A DNA stretch of 46,650 nt. It comes from a virus. The stretch lies in IMG/VR virus record IMGVR_UViG_3300042402_004657, positions 1-46,650 of that record; one strand, 5' to 3'. The position numbers were made by a program, and so were the translations under genes. Position 1 is the stretch's first letter, and each line of letters begins with the position of its first letter. This document shows positions 1 through 8,622 of this stretch, piece by piece. The notes under the pieces are model-generated. The model had not been told where the DNA came from, made no database searches, and saw only the letters and a program-made list of their open reading frames with translations.

Positions 1-1138
1 CATCGATAGACCTAAATGTTGTTACAATTTTTCTTATTTCGCCTCTCTTTATTTTTTCATTTAGTTTTATACCAAAAAATTGAACAGAATATCTTTCTAG
101 TTCTTTAATGTTTTCACCAACGCTAAAGTTGAATGTGTATGGTTTTGGTACAAATTTCTGTATAACCGGATTAATACCTACACCGTCAAGAATCAAGCCT
201 TTCCATTTATCATAATAAAACCTTTTCCCATCACATAATAAGCCGTTTAATCCAAATGTTACCTTATAGACTCCTTTCTTTATTTTTTTTGTAGTAAGGT
301 TACCTAACCCAGGAAGAACCGCCCCATTTGCATCTGTTATGTCAACAGTTGGAAGTGTGCCCAGATTATAAAAATTGTTTCCCTTGTTTACATATAGGTA
401 TAAATTTTGATTTACGTTTTCAATGAAATTTTGTCTATTATCATCAATAGTGTCCTCAAAATGTGTTTCAACAAATGGCTCGAAGAATGTTTGTGTATAT
501 TTTGTGAAAAATGCAACAGATTGATCAACTTCGGCATCAATGTCTTGATATAAAACAGAAAAAGCTAGCCCCATTCCATGATCAGTATTACCTGAGACAA
601 TAATGCTGTTTACATAGTTTGTAATATCTGCTTTAATATCTTCATTTCCGTTATCAAAATGAATAGTTTTAATTATAACCGGTGCATTAGAATATATACC
701 ATCTGCACCCCATTTATCAAGTGTTGTTCTATTGAACCAATTTGACGGTCTTTCATCAAAGGTATTGTTACCATCAGCAAAGTCATAAACTTGGGCTTCG
801 TAATCAAAACCAATACCTTCATCCCAATATTCCGGGACTTTGAATACAATTAAATCAAATGAAGTTGTTCTGTCTCTTCCTCTACCATTTTTCTGTCTAA
901 GTAGAGTTTCGTCACCAAAAATGGTATTTGTTAAATGTAGGGTATGTGTTGTACCACTAGTAACAACATATTCACCAGAACTTACTTTTCTTTTCAAATC
1001 GGTAAAATCTACCTTAAATATAAATTTAGAAAAGGTTGACCCATATATAAGTTCAGTATTAGGGTTCTTCGAGGTGTTAACCTGAGAATCCTTTAAAATG
1101 GTGTTGTTTTTCTCAAAATAAGAGCGAAAATATGACAT
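1..1138 (-). CDS. Virion structural protein, probably baseplate or tail (3' end cut by window)
   Basis: An open frame of 379 codons runs from an ATG at 1138 to the window edge with no stop, so the C-terminus is missing. The protein starts MSYFRSYFEKN and is rich in Asn, Thr and aromatic residues, with beta-rich composition and no membrane segment. No catalytic motif is visible. I do not recognise a named family with certainty. It is the first gene after the baseplate genes to its right on the same strand and has the TATTTAT late-type motif 11 bases upstream, which fits a late structural gene. A tail or baseplate component is the best guess from context. Confidence 0.6.
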   Translation of the reverse strand, partial: MSYFRSYFEKNNTILKDSQVNTSKNPNTELIYGSTFSKFIFKVDFTDLKRKVSSGEYVVTSGTTHTLHLTNTIFGDETLLRQKNGRGRDRTTSFDLIVFKVPEYWDEGIGFDYEAQVYDFADGNNTFDERPSNWFNRTTLDKWGADGIYSNAPVIIKTIHFDNGNEDIKADITNYVNSIIVSGNTDHGMGLAFSVLYQDIDAEVDQSVAFFTKYTQTFFEPFVETHFEDTIDDNRQNFIENVNQNLYLYVNKGNNFYNLGTLPTVDITDANGAVLPGLGNLTTKKIKKGVYKVTFGLNGLLCDGKRFYYDKWKGLILDGVGINPVIQKFVPKPYTFNFSVGENIKELERYSVQFFGIKLNEKIKRGEIRKIVTTFRSID

Positions 1139-1149
1139 CTTTTTATTTA

Positions 1150-1158
1150 ATAAATATC
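1150..1158 (-). promoter_or_regulatory. Late-promoter-like motif GATATTTAT
   Basis: Sense-strand GATATTTAT, 11 bases before the ATG at 1138. It shares the TATTTAT core with 14 other sites in front of genes in this window. Confidence 0.45.
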
Positions 1159-1161
1159 AAA

Positions 1162-2646
1162 TTAATTTATTCTTATCGAAGAATTAATCATATCTATTTT
1201 TGCACGCTCTATTAGGCGCTTTAAGCTGTCTGTTGTGGCTTTAAAATACTTTGGTGGTGTGATAATACCATGAGTGTGATTTAAGAGGATTAGAGTAATA
1301 AGCTCAAGGACCTCAATCAATTTTTCACCCCTAACAGAAGAAAATGTGTTTGGTAAGATTCTCATTAAATAATCTTCTTGAGTGTACTCATATTTGTCCA
1401 GAGCACCGAAATCAATGTTCTTACCATCAACGCCACTATTTGTTGTTGACATATGAACAATATGATCGGCAGTAACTGCAGCAAATGTTTGATCCGTCTC
1501 ACTAACTTTTTTAAGATATGGAACCTCTTTTTTCTGAGAAATAATTGGAACCTCTAACGAAGTCCTACTATAAACTAACCCGAAACCGTTAGTTCTAGTC
1601 ATATAATATACATTAGTTAAAAAATCCGTAGACCCGTTTTGGTTTCTTAGTTCACTCTTTGGTCTAAAGTAAAATGGGTGTGCTGGAAGATCCGGAAGGG
1701 TGGGTTCAGTAATTATTAAATTTTCCCTATCAACTCTAGAAATAAAATCTCTAATTAGAATATATGCTTCTTGTTGTTTATTACTAGATTCTAATGTTTG
1801 AGTATCTTCGTAAACCAATTCAGCGGAATTTGGTATATCTAATTCTGTGTTTATACCGAAAACATCTGTTTTATATTTTTCACCAAATGTTTTATTAATT
1901 CTATAAATGTATATTGTTAATTCTGTTGGTGATAAAACATTATCTAATTTATATTCAATAACATGCTTTATATCTGTTCTTGCAATAACATCATCAACAA
2001 TTATTTTTTTATCTAATTGTAATGTTTGTGGAAACTTTTTTAAACTTATTCTAGACTGTTTTTTAGAATAAATTGGATACTTTGATAATTCGGTTTTAAA
2101 CTTTGGATTTGTTGCGAACTTGTCAACAAGTTTACCGGCTCTAAGTTGTACCCCATGTTCTGTTAATATGATATCTGAACCGTAATTACCAACAAGACCA
2201 ATATCATTTAATTTTGGTAATGTACCAACTGATTCAGCTCTAATAAATCCATCATCAAACGATTTTTTTTCACCAGTAAATGATTTAATTGCTGGAGATT
2301 TTTCAGATCGTTTTGCATATGTTGTTTCTGTTAATTGTGATAATTCATTTTGATATGTGTAATCAAAGGTTGTTGTAAATGGACCTGGAATATATTCTTG
2401 ATTCTGTAAATCCTTTTCATTATCATATCTAATTATTTTAACAGCTTGTTCTTTTTGTGGAATAATATTAATATGCGTTGGTAGAAATGGTGAGTAAACA
2501 TACGGATCGTTTTTACTCCATCGTTCCCATACTGGTATAGACTCAGATCTATCACTTTCTGTTTCAGAAATATCTCTAACTCTAATTCTACCTATACCTC
2601 TAGGATCTTTGTTATCAGTACAGATACCAATATTTACTATTTTCAT
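1162..2646 (-). CDS. Baseplate central spike/hub protein with gp5-like N-terminal OB-fold
   Basis: 494 residues. The first ~95 residues follow the pattern of the T4 gp5 OB-fold domain: a short strand, then D-P-R-G-I-G-R-I-R-V-R at 14-24, then a tryptophan-containing stretch and a strand with P-Q-K-E-Q-A-V. In T4, gp5 forms the trimeric spike at the centre of the baseplate that pierces the outer membrane. No lysozyme domain is visible in the remaining ~400 residues, so any cell-wall hydrolase is elsewhere. A second region (about 330-450) with H-I-V-H-M-S and G-F-G-L-V-Y may belong to the beta-rich spike body. The start overlaps the upstream gene by 4 bases (ATGA type), indicating translational coupling. 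The gp5 relation is inferred from pattern, not alignment. Confidence 0.6.
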   Translation of the reverse strand: MKIVNIGICTDNKDPRGIGRIRVRDISETESDRSESIPVWERWSKNDPYVYSPFLPTHINIIPQKEQAVKIIRYDNEKDLQNQEYIPGPFTTTFDYTYQNELSQLTETTYAKRSEKSPAIKSFTGEKKSFDDGFIRAESVGTLPKLNDIGLVGNYGSDIILTEHGVQLRAGKLVDKFATNPKFKTELSKYPIYSKKQSRISLKKFPQTLQLDKKIIVDDVIARTDIKHVIEYKLDNVLSPTELTIYIYRINKTFGEKYKTDVFGINTELDIPNSAELVYEDTQTLESSNKQQEAYILIRDFISRVDRENLIITEPTLPDLPAHPFYFRPKSELRNQNGSTDFLTNVYYMTRTNGFGLVYSRTSLEVPIISQKKEVPYLKKVSETDQTFAAVTADHIVHMSTTNSGVDGKNIDFGALDKYEYTQEDYLMRILPNTFSSVRGEKLIEVLELITLILLNHTHGIITPPKYFKATTDSLKRLIERAKIDMINSSIRIN

Positions 2647-2840
2647 TTATATCTTTTATTTAATTCGCCATTAATATTATTATATAATAATTCTATTGAT
2701 TCTAATTGTCTTGTTAACTCAATTATAATTTCTTTTGTTTTATCAAATTCACCAATTAAAAAATCTCTAGAATCAACAAGGTCTTTGTTACTAGAGTTTA
2801 CAACGTCATTACCAATTTCTATTACTTTATTTAATTCCAT
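2643..2840 (-). CDS. Small coiled-coil protein of the baseplate cluster, unknown function
   Basis: 65 residues, acidic and strongly helical, with heptad-like Leu/Ile spacing from about residue 25 to the end (L-I-G-E-F-D, then I-I-I-E-L-T-R-Q-L). No Cys and no membrane segment. It sits tightly between the gp5-like gene (4-base overlap) and the 627-residue structural gene (1-base gap), so it is almost certainly co-transcribed with both. A small assembly factor or helical linker is possible, but nothing in the sequence identifies it. Confidence 0.6.
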   Translation of the reverse strand: MELNKVIEIGNDVVNSSNKDLVDSRDFLIGEFDKTKEIIIELTRQLESIELLYNNINGELNKRYK

Positions 2841-2841
2841 A

Positions 2842-4725
2842 TTATGTTAATTTACCATGAGCTCTTAAAAGTCCTGGAGGTATTATAGCCGCACCGCCTC
2901 CTGGCGCAACGGGTATTTGTGCATAATCTAAACTAACTTGTACAAATGAATTTTGATCCATTTCTTTTTGGTGCCCTTTAATTATTGAAGAGAAGAATGC
3001 AACAACATTATTGTCTTGACCATATAGATCACCAGTTGGTATACCATTTGCTTCTAGTAGTTCACCAATATTCATAATTGCTCTATCTTCACTATAACCT
3101 GGAAGTCTTTTTGATAATTGTAATAGTAATCCAGGTATTTTTTGGGATATACCAACTTTTAATTGATTTAATAATGCTAAAATAGCATTGTAAAAATCAT
3201 CACATGATGCAATGCCAATAAATGGAATTAACGCTGCTAAAATATCAATCAATGCTGTTAATATTACTAGATATCTCTTTTTAGAATTCTTTAAAATTCT
3301 TTTTGCTAAATCTTTTAATATTAATGCTAACTGTGGTTTAACTTTTGTCCAAAAAACAGTTAAAAATTTATTAAAAATGTCTTTAATAACATTATACATC
3401 ATTTTAGTTAAATTCTTAATTATTGTTTTTATTGATGTAATGGCATTAATCGCAGTAGATTTTATTATCTTCCAAAGAATAACAATTGGAAAAAACATTT
3501 TTGCTGAAAATATAGAAGATATTAATGCTTTAGGTAAATTTTTTAAAGAATTAAAATCTAGATTTGCTGCAAATTGTGGATACGGTATTGATAAGTTTTG
3601 GCTTGCTGCGTCTTTTGCAACCTTTGATAACGCGCTGTTATATAAATCAGTAATATCATTCTTGGTTGTAGAAAAAAATGCAAAATCTTCAACGATACCT
3701 TGATTGACTGGGATTGTAAAATTATTACAATCAGTAAATTTTAAAACTTTTTGATATCTTAAGTTCTCATCATCAATGTCAATACCCTCAACATCATCAA
3801 AGTTAAAAAACGCCCCGAAATCCACATCATTCTCATTAAACTGATCAGCTGGGTTTTGTTTTAATTCATTATTTTGTGGCTTAGCACAAACTGCACAAAT
3901 CTTATCAATAACTCTAGTTAATTTATTTAAATTAACATCATAGCTACCATTGGTCACGTTTATTCCACCAGCTGGAATTAACATAGAAAAACTATTTTTT
4001 AGTACATCTGATATTTTTGGGAATTCAATTGTTTCATAGTATTTTGTGATAAATTGATCAATTGTTGTTCCGCCTCCTTGAAGTCCCTCTATTTTATATT
4101 TCTGAATTGCACTATCCCATTCCATAGAAAATAACTGACTTTCATCTATTGACTGAAATATATAAACACCACCGCCGAACTTCTCGTAAAATATTTTATT
4201 CATTTTTACTTTATTACCGCTAGCTTGTGGGCCTTCATATATTATCTTACCTAAACCTGTTTGTGGATCTGTTTGTAGCATATCTAAAAGATCAAACTCT
4301 TTTGGTGATATTGTTAAACCGCTAACCGGCATAGGTGTGGTTGTTCCACAGTTCATATCACTGTCGCTAGCAAAAAACAACTTTCTAACATTGTCTAAAA
4401 AAATTGGCTTGATTGATTCGGTTGTTTCTTTTACAGATTCTCTGGTAATCCTTCTTAACATGCTTTCTCCGTCCTTTTGTTTAACGGGAAGTATTTTTTG
4501 TAGATCTGTGGTTATTTTTTCAAATATATTTTCAACGTTAGGTAGTTTCTGTTTTGCTTTATCTGCATAGCTTTCTAAGGTACTACCAATTTGTCCTTGT
4601 AAATTTTCTAAGGTATCGTCATATTTCTTCAATAGATCATCAACGCCTTTTTTTGTATCATTGGCTTGTTGAATAATTTTAAACTTGGATTTAATCTCCC
4701 TTTGTTTAGTTTTTAAATCTATCAT
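2842..4725 (-). CDS. Large virion structural protein, likely baseplate/hub associated
   Basis: 627 residues. The N-terminal ~60 residues are a charged coiled coil (Lys/Asp/Glu heptads). The middle is mixed alpha/beta with a C-A-V-C pair near residue 275. Residues about 400-510 form long amphipathic to hydrophobic helices rich in Ile, Leu and Lys that could insert in or associate with a membrane. The C-terminus is Pro/Gly-rich. I do not recognise a family. It starts with a TAATG overlap with the 124-residue gene upstream and lies one base from the small coiled-coil gene downstream, in a cluster with the gp5-like spike. A tail or baseplate role, perhaps ejected or membrane-contacting, is inferred from context only. 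Confidence 0.6.
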   Translation of the reverse strand: MIDLKTKQREIKSKFKIIQQANDTKKGVDDLLKKYDDTLENLQGQIGSTLESYADKAKQKLPNVENIFEKITTDLQKILPVKQKDGESMLRRITRESVKETTESIKPIFLDNVRKLFFASDSDMNCGTTTPMPVSGLTISPKEFDLLDMLQTDPQTGLGKIIYEGPQASGNKVKMNKIFYEKFGGGVYIFQSIDESQLFSMEWDSAIQKYKIEGLQGGGTTIDQFITKYYETIEFPKISDVLKNSFSMLIPAGGINVTNGSYDVNLNKLTRVIDKICAVCAKPQNNELKQNPADQFNENDVDFGAFFNFDDVEGIDIDDENLRYQKVLKFTDCNNFTIPVNQGIVEDFAFFSTTKNDITDLYNSALSKVAKDAASQNLSIPYPQFAANLDFNSLKNLPKALISSIFSAKMFFPIVILWKIIKSTAINAITSIKTIIKNLTKMMYNVIKDIFNKFLTVFWTKVKPQLALILKDLAKRILKNSKKRYLVILTALIDILAALIPFIGIASCDDFYNAILALLNQLKVGISQKIPGLLLQLSKRLPGYSEDRAIMNIGELLEANGIPTGDLYGQDNNVVAFFSSIIKGHQKEMDQNSFVQVSLDYAQIPVAPGGGAAIIPPGLLRAHGKLT

Positions 4726-5099
4726 TATATCTCATACTTTTGATCTTGTCCCTTATCGTCGTTTCCAACTAGTTTTTCAAGCAACTCTCTATCCTCGTCA
4801 GTAAGTGTCATCTTTCCACCTGAAAACTTATCTCCAGATGCTGCACCTTTTTGAATTAGGGTATTTTGAATCTTAACCAAAGAGATTTTCTTTTCGGTAC
4901 ATTCATTTAAAATCTTTTGTTGCTCTTTAATTACCGGGCCTATAACGGACATGTCTTCAGATTCTTTCATAAAAGAAAGCATCTTTTTCATTATCAATGT
5001 GGCAGTATTCTTTTGCTCCACAATGTCAAAATAGATTTCTTGCATTAATGATAGTGCAGAGTCTGTATCTAGCGCTAAATTTTTCTTCGGTGGTCTCAT
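4725..5099 (-). CDS. Conserved-looking hypothetical protein, helical, late operon leader
   Basis: 124 residues, predicted all-helical: Met/Leu-rich helices (S-L-M-Q-E-I-Y-F-D-I-V-E) and an acidic C-terminus (D-E-D-R-E-L-L-E-K-L). No catalytic motif is seen. A TATTTAT motif lies only 3 bases before the ATG, so it probably heads the late operon running down to the gp5-like gene. A small structural or chaperone protein is possible; the function is unknown. Confidence 0.6.
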   Translation of the reverse strand: MRPPKKNLALDTDSALSLMQEIYFDIVEQKNTATLIMKKMLSFMKESEDMSVIGPVIKEQQKILNECTEKKISLVKIQNTLIQKGAASGDKFSGGKMTLTDEDRELLEKLVGNDDKGQDQKYEI

Positions 5100-5102
5100 A
5101 CT

Positions 5103-5111
5103 AATAAATAG
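5103..5111 (-). promoter_or_regulatory. Late-promoter-like motif CTATTTATT
   Basis: Sense-strand CTATTTATT, 3 bases before the ATG at 5099. With T4-like spacing the transcript would begin at or within the start codon. Confidence 0.5.
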
Positions 5112-5114
5112 GGT

Positions 5115-5813
5115 TTACTCTAAAAATCCACCTAAAACACCATCATATAGTAATTTGTATCGTTTAAGCGATATTCTAATTTCTTTTGTTGATAATGATG
5201 TCATTTCCCTTAAAGATAGGAGGATTAAATTTTTATTAAACTTGTTACCATCACCAATTTGAAAAATTTGATCAAAATTGCTGAATATTTCTAAAAGAGC
5301 GTAACCTAGTTTTTTTTCATTATCTGTTAATTCTTCCGTTTCAATAAAATCTTCAAGCTTGTTTGTTAAATTAATTATGACGTTAGTGTAATCAATATGA
5401 TATTCATCAATCGTGTATGAGAACTCTACTCTACTCTCAATATCCTCGGAAATGTCTTCATAAGAAACACTTCTATTTTGGTCTTTTGTATCTTTTTGGA
5501 TAGCACCCATCAAATAGTTCTTACAGATGGTTCCAAAATAGGAGTATGCTTTATGGTTTTTTGTATGGTCAAACTTATTAATCTTGGTTATAAGAAAGGA
5601 CATTGTATCGGTATGTAGGTCCTCAAATTCAAAATCTTTTCTATATAACTTGTATCTTCTTATGATACTTTCAACCATTATAATTAGGGGTTCTCGTAAA
5701 TATTCATTGAATATCTTGTTTCTTTCTGCATCGTCATTACTTTCTAAGTACTTAACTACCGCCTTCTCTTGATCCTCCCCAAAATAAACTTTTTGGGTAC
5801 GTTTTCTTGGCAT
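5115..5813 (-). CDS. 55: gp55-like late-transcription sigma factor
   Basis: 232 residues (T4 gp55 is 185). The region around residues 60-115 matches sigma-70 region 2 as seen in gp55: F-E-D-L-H-T-D-T, then K-I-N-K-F-D-H-T-K, then A-Y-S-Y-F-G-T-I-C-K-N-Y-L, which is the core-binding and -10 recognition helix. The C-terminal half is helical with no obvious region 4, as in T4, where gp55 relies on the sliding clamp and gp33. It would direct host RNA polymerase to late promoters; the TATTTAT motifs in this window are the candidate targets. Its start overlaps the stop of the preceding GT2-like gene by one base (TAATG). I see no gp33 or clamp gene here. Confidence 0.8.
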   Translation of the reverse strand: MPRKRTQKVYFGEDQEKAVVKYLESNDDAERNKIFNEYLREPLIIMVESIIRRYKLYRKDFEFEDLHTDTMSFLITKINKFDHTKNHKAYSYFGTICKNYLMGAIQKDTKDQNRSVSYEDISEDIESRVEFSYTIDEYHIDYTNVIINLTNKLEDFIETEELTDNEKKLGYALLEIFSNFDQIFQIGDGNKFNKNLILLSLREMTSLSTKEIRISLKRYKLLYDGVLGGFLE

Positions 5814-6598
5814 TAATTTTCATTATATATTACTTCTCGTTTATTTGTGAAGAAAAATTCTTTCTTGGCTGTTTCCACCCAAAATTTAGCTTCGTTCTCA
5901 GCAAGTTTTGTTTTTTCATCATTTTTGTATAACCAGAATAATGAGTCTTCTCTTAAATTAACGTGTCTGTAACCAATTCTAGGTACAACCATAACTTTTG
6001 AACCGTTGTGTGTTAATCTTAATAAGAATTCATATCCAAATGTTAATTTAATGTTTTCTTTAAAACCACCATTCTCATTAACAACTTTAGTTTTATATAG
6101 ACCGCCACTAATTTGATAGCTTTGGTATTCAATTAAAACCTCATTATCTAAAACACCTTGTTTTTCAGAAAACCCATATGCCCAAACTGATTCATTTGTG
6201 AAGTTTGTAAAATTACCTTCTTCATCAACATCTTTAACGATTGGTAAGAAAACATCAACATCTGGATATTCTTTAACATATTGATTAATAGACTTTAACC
6301 ATATTTTTTGGTACTCATCATCAATCTCTAAAATAGAAAACCATTCTGTTGTACAGCTTTTAACTCCTTCATTCACTTGTGAACAGAAATCAGTTTCTCC
6401 GTTATGAAGTTTATATTCTACTTCTATTTTTTTACCTAAATCAACAGTATCAAGTTCAGCTTTTAAATTTGCTGGCGCGACGATCATTAACTTAACATCA
6501 TTATAAAACTCTTTCGCTGATTCAACAGCTTTTTGAAGCATTAATTTATAATCATCATTTAATTTATGTACTGGTAAAATTATTGTTATATTTTTCAT
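5813..6598 (-). CDS. Glycosyltransferase, GT2-like (GT-A fold)
   Basis: 261 residues. The start I-T-I-I-L-P-V-H-K-L is the typical first strand of family 2 glycosyltransferases. A stretch near residue 105 (E-W-F-S-I-L-E-I-D-D-E-Y) occupies the place of the metal-binding DxD. A later G-G-L-Y-K-T and a C-terminal R-I-G-Y-R-H fit the acceptor side. These enzymes transfer sugars from nucleotide-sugar donors. The substrate is unknown: phage DNA, virion protein or host surface glycan are all possible. It overlaps the upstream GT-B gene by 4 bases, so the two are translated together. Confidence 0.7.
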   Translation of the reverse strand: MKNITIILPVHKLNDDYKLMLQKAVESAKEFYNDVKLMIVAPANLKAELDTVDLGKKIEVEYKLHNGETDFCSQVNEGVKSCTTEWFSILEIDDEYQKIWLKSINQYVKEYPDVDVFLPIVKDVDEEGNFTNFTNESVWAYGFSEKQGVLDNEVLIEYQSYQISGGLYKTKVVNENGGFKENIKLTFGYEFLLRLTHNGSKVMVVPRIGYRHVNLREDSLFWLYKNDEKTKLAENEAKFWVETAKKEFFFTNKREVIYNEN

Positions 6599-7662
6599 AC
6601 TGTTTCTTCTTGTTTTAATTTTTCTAATCCTTTTGTAATCGTTTCTTTTCTTTTAGAATTAAATGATTCAAAAATGTTAATGGTATTATTTTTAGTAATC
6701 TCTTTGTTATATGGTAATAATGTTTCTTGCATTTTTTCTTTTACCTCGTCATTGATCTCAACACCATCTAGCCAAGCTAAACAATATGTTCCTAATAATT
6801 CAACAAGTTTACTTTCGTCATAAGTCCACATACCGTTTTCAGCTAGCCAATCTGGTTCTGTCATTGGTATTTTACCAATAATTGGTACATTAGATTTCAT
6901 AGATTCTAATGGGAAAGTTCCAAATGTACTATCATCATCTAACCATAGTGAAACAAAACATTCTTTTAAACTATCAGCAAACTCAGTGTTTGACATCTGA
7001 ACCATATCTCTAAATGTAACCCATCTTAATTGTGGATATTTTAAATAAAATTCAGAAATTAATTTTCTATGTTTAACTCTGTCTCTACAGCTAATAGCAA
7101 TAAAAGGTTTTGTGGGTTTTTCGTTCTTAGCAAAATAGTCTTCGATAACTGGAGGAATAATAAAAACTAAAGACTCTGGAAAATATTCTAAAATATATTT
7201 TTTAGCGGCCTCAGTTGTTGTAATAACTTTATCAAATCCAAATTCACTAAATCTACTACCGATTGATAATGTATCAAACATGTATTCTTTTTGTTGAACT
7301 AACATTATTTTAGTACATCTAACATTTGCTAGTTGTTGTAAAACATTTGCATAGCTTTCTGGTACAACAAGAATATCATCAATACTCATTTCTACTTTAT
7401 CTTCTTTTATTGATACCACCGGTATTTCATTATACCCGTCTCCAAGCCATGCTGAAACTCCGCTGTATTTTGAATCCTCAACAAGAATTTTTGAATTCAT
7501 TCCTGCTTGTTTTAGGTACAATGCCATATCATAGATATGTTTTACAGAAGCTCTTGCGTTTCCTTTTGTGTCATAGCACAAAAAATAAATCCCATTTTCT
7601 TTAGATTCGATTCTACCTAAAGCGTCTTGTAATTTTTCGATGTTTTTTAATTTTTCACTCAT
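6595..7662 (-). CDS. Glycosyltransferase, GT-B fold (family 1/4-like)
   Basis: 355 residues. Two Rossmann-like halves are visible: an N-terminal half beginning I-Y-F-L-C-Y-D-T-K-G, and a C-terminal half with F-I-A-I-S-C-R-D near 190, then the donor-site segment F-P-L-E-S-M-K-S-N-V-P-I-I-G, which has the conserved Glu of GT-B enzymes. The W-L-D-D-D-S-T-F-G just before it is the usual loop. The cytoplasmic enzyme probably uses a nucleotide-sugar; the acceptor is unknown. It is coupled by overlap to the GT2-like gene downstream and separated by 4 bases from the small gene upstream. Confidence 0.7.
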   Translation of the reverse strand: MSEKLKNIEKLQDALGRIESKENGIYFLCYDTKGNARASVKHIYDMALYLKQAGMNSKILVEDSKYSGVSAWLGDGYNEIPVVSIKEDKVEMSIDDILVVPESYANVLQQLANVRCTKIMLVQQKEYMFDTLSIGSRFSEFGFDKVITTTEAAKKYILEYFPESLVFIIPPVIEDYFAKNEKPTKPFIAISCRDRVKHRKLISEFYLKYPQLRWVTFRDMVQMSNTEFADSLKECFVSLWLDDDSTFGTFPLESMKSNVPIIGKIPMTEPDWLAENGMWTYDESKLVELLGTYCLAWLDGVEINDEVKEKMQETLLPYNKEITKNNTINIFESFNSKRKETITKGLEKLKQEETV

Positions 7663-7666
7663 TTTT

Positions 7667-7951
7667 TTATATTTCTTCGTTTATTATTCCGTTTTGTATT
7701 AGGGTATTAAAAGCTAAGTTAAATGATAGAGATCCTGTGGTATCTTTTAAAGATGATAACATATCATCCTCTCCGGCGTCATCGAATTCATTTAGAACTC
7801 TTTCTAACATCATTTTAATTAACTCATACTTAAAGACATTTATTTCAATAACATCTTTACCATCCTCATCACTTATTGTACCACCTGTTTTACATTTTTC
7901 GACAATACCGTCTATATCAATGTAATAATCTTTTCCGTAAAATTTATGCAT
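7667..7951 (-). CDS. Hypothetical protein of the glycosyltransferase cluster
   Basis: 94 residues, acidic. The start M-H-K-F-Y-G-K-D-Y-Y-I-D-I-D-G has an I-D-I-D-G stretch, but the rest is helical (Y-E-L-I-K-M-M-L-E-R-V-L-N-E-F-D-D) and too short for an enzyme domain. It overlaps the upstream HAD-like gene by 8 bases and lies 4 bases before the GT-B gene. No function can be given. Confidence 0.55.
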   Translation of the reverse strand: MHKFYGKDYYIDIDGIVEKCKTGGTISDEDGKDVIEINVFKYELIKMMLERVLNEFDDAGEDDMLSSLKDTTGSLSFNLAFNTLIQNGIINEEI

Positions 7952-8579
7952 CTAATAGTTTTTGTTCTTCTTCTTTATTAAAAGTTATTTGATTTTGATC
8001 ATTAATAACAATATCACTTAATTTATTGATTTTTTTCTCATAAGTAAAGAAATTGTTATAGGTTGTTTCAAACAATATAAACTCTTTGTTTTCTGGTTTT
8101 AATTCTAATATTTTTTTATTATCTGATATCCACACATCAGCTTTATTCCATTCTTCAGAAATATTTTCAGATAAAATAAATTTAATATTATTTGGCATAA
8201 ATCCGCTCCTAGCTAAAAAGAAAAAAGTTGCTGGTTTTGCTTTAGCAAATTCATCTAATCCAACTAAAAAGATTTGATGGTCTTTGTAATCATAAACAAA
8301 TTTGTTGAATTCATTATATACATTAGGATAACTAACTGGAGAATGACCATAAAGTTCCATCGGGTATTCAACATACTGAAAATAATCAGCTTGTTCTTTT
8401 GATTGAAAAATAAAATGATCAGAAATGTTTAAATTGGTTATAGGCTCAATAACTTTGTACTCAAAGGTATCTGTTGACTCTTCATCAACGTCAACATTAA
8501 TATAGGCGTTTTCATAATGGTAATGAAACCTGTTTATGAAATTACGCAAAACCCCATCGATTGAAATATAGATATTCAT
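7944..8579 (-). CDS. HAD-like protein with the catalytic aspartate missing
   Basis: 211 residues. The N-terminus I-Y-I-S-I-D-G-V-L-R-N-F has the layout of HAD motif I (hhhhDxDGVL), but the nucleophile is Ser6; only Asp8 remains. A strand H-Q-I-F-L-V-G-L-D-E near 100 and A-D-V-W-I-S-D-N near 150 sit where motifs II and IV are expected, and the latter also lacks the usual D-D. It is probably a non-enzymatic or altered HAD relative. No late-type motif precedes it. It is followed by the small gene and two glycosyltransferases. An unrelated fold is possible because only the N-terminal motif is clear. Confidence 0.55.
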   Translation of the reverse strand: MNIYISIDGVLRNFINRFHYHYENAYINVDVDEESTDTFEYKVIEPITNLNISDHFIFQSKEQADYFQYVEYPMELYGHSPVSYPNVYNEFNKFVYDYKDHQIFLVGLDEFAKAKPATFFFLARSGFMPNNIKFILSENISEEWNKADVWISDNKKILELKPENKEFILFETTYNNFFTYEKKINKLSDIVINDQNQITFNKEEEQKLLDA

Positions 8580-8622
8580 ATTTCAAAAGATAGGGTTTAT
8601 TTTAATGAAAGTAAATGAGTTA

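Noticed and set aside
3212-3703. 163-codon open frame on the plus strand inside the 627-residue minus-strand gene
   Set aside because: It is the reflection of the Ile/Leu/Lys-rich helices on the other strand. Its product is hydrophobic without a family pattern, and the minus-strand gene fits its operon with tight overlaps.
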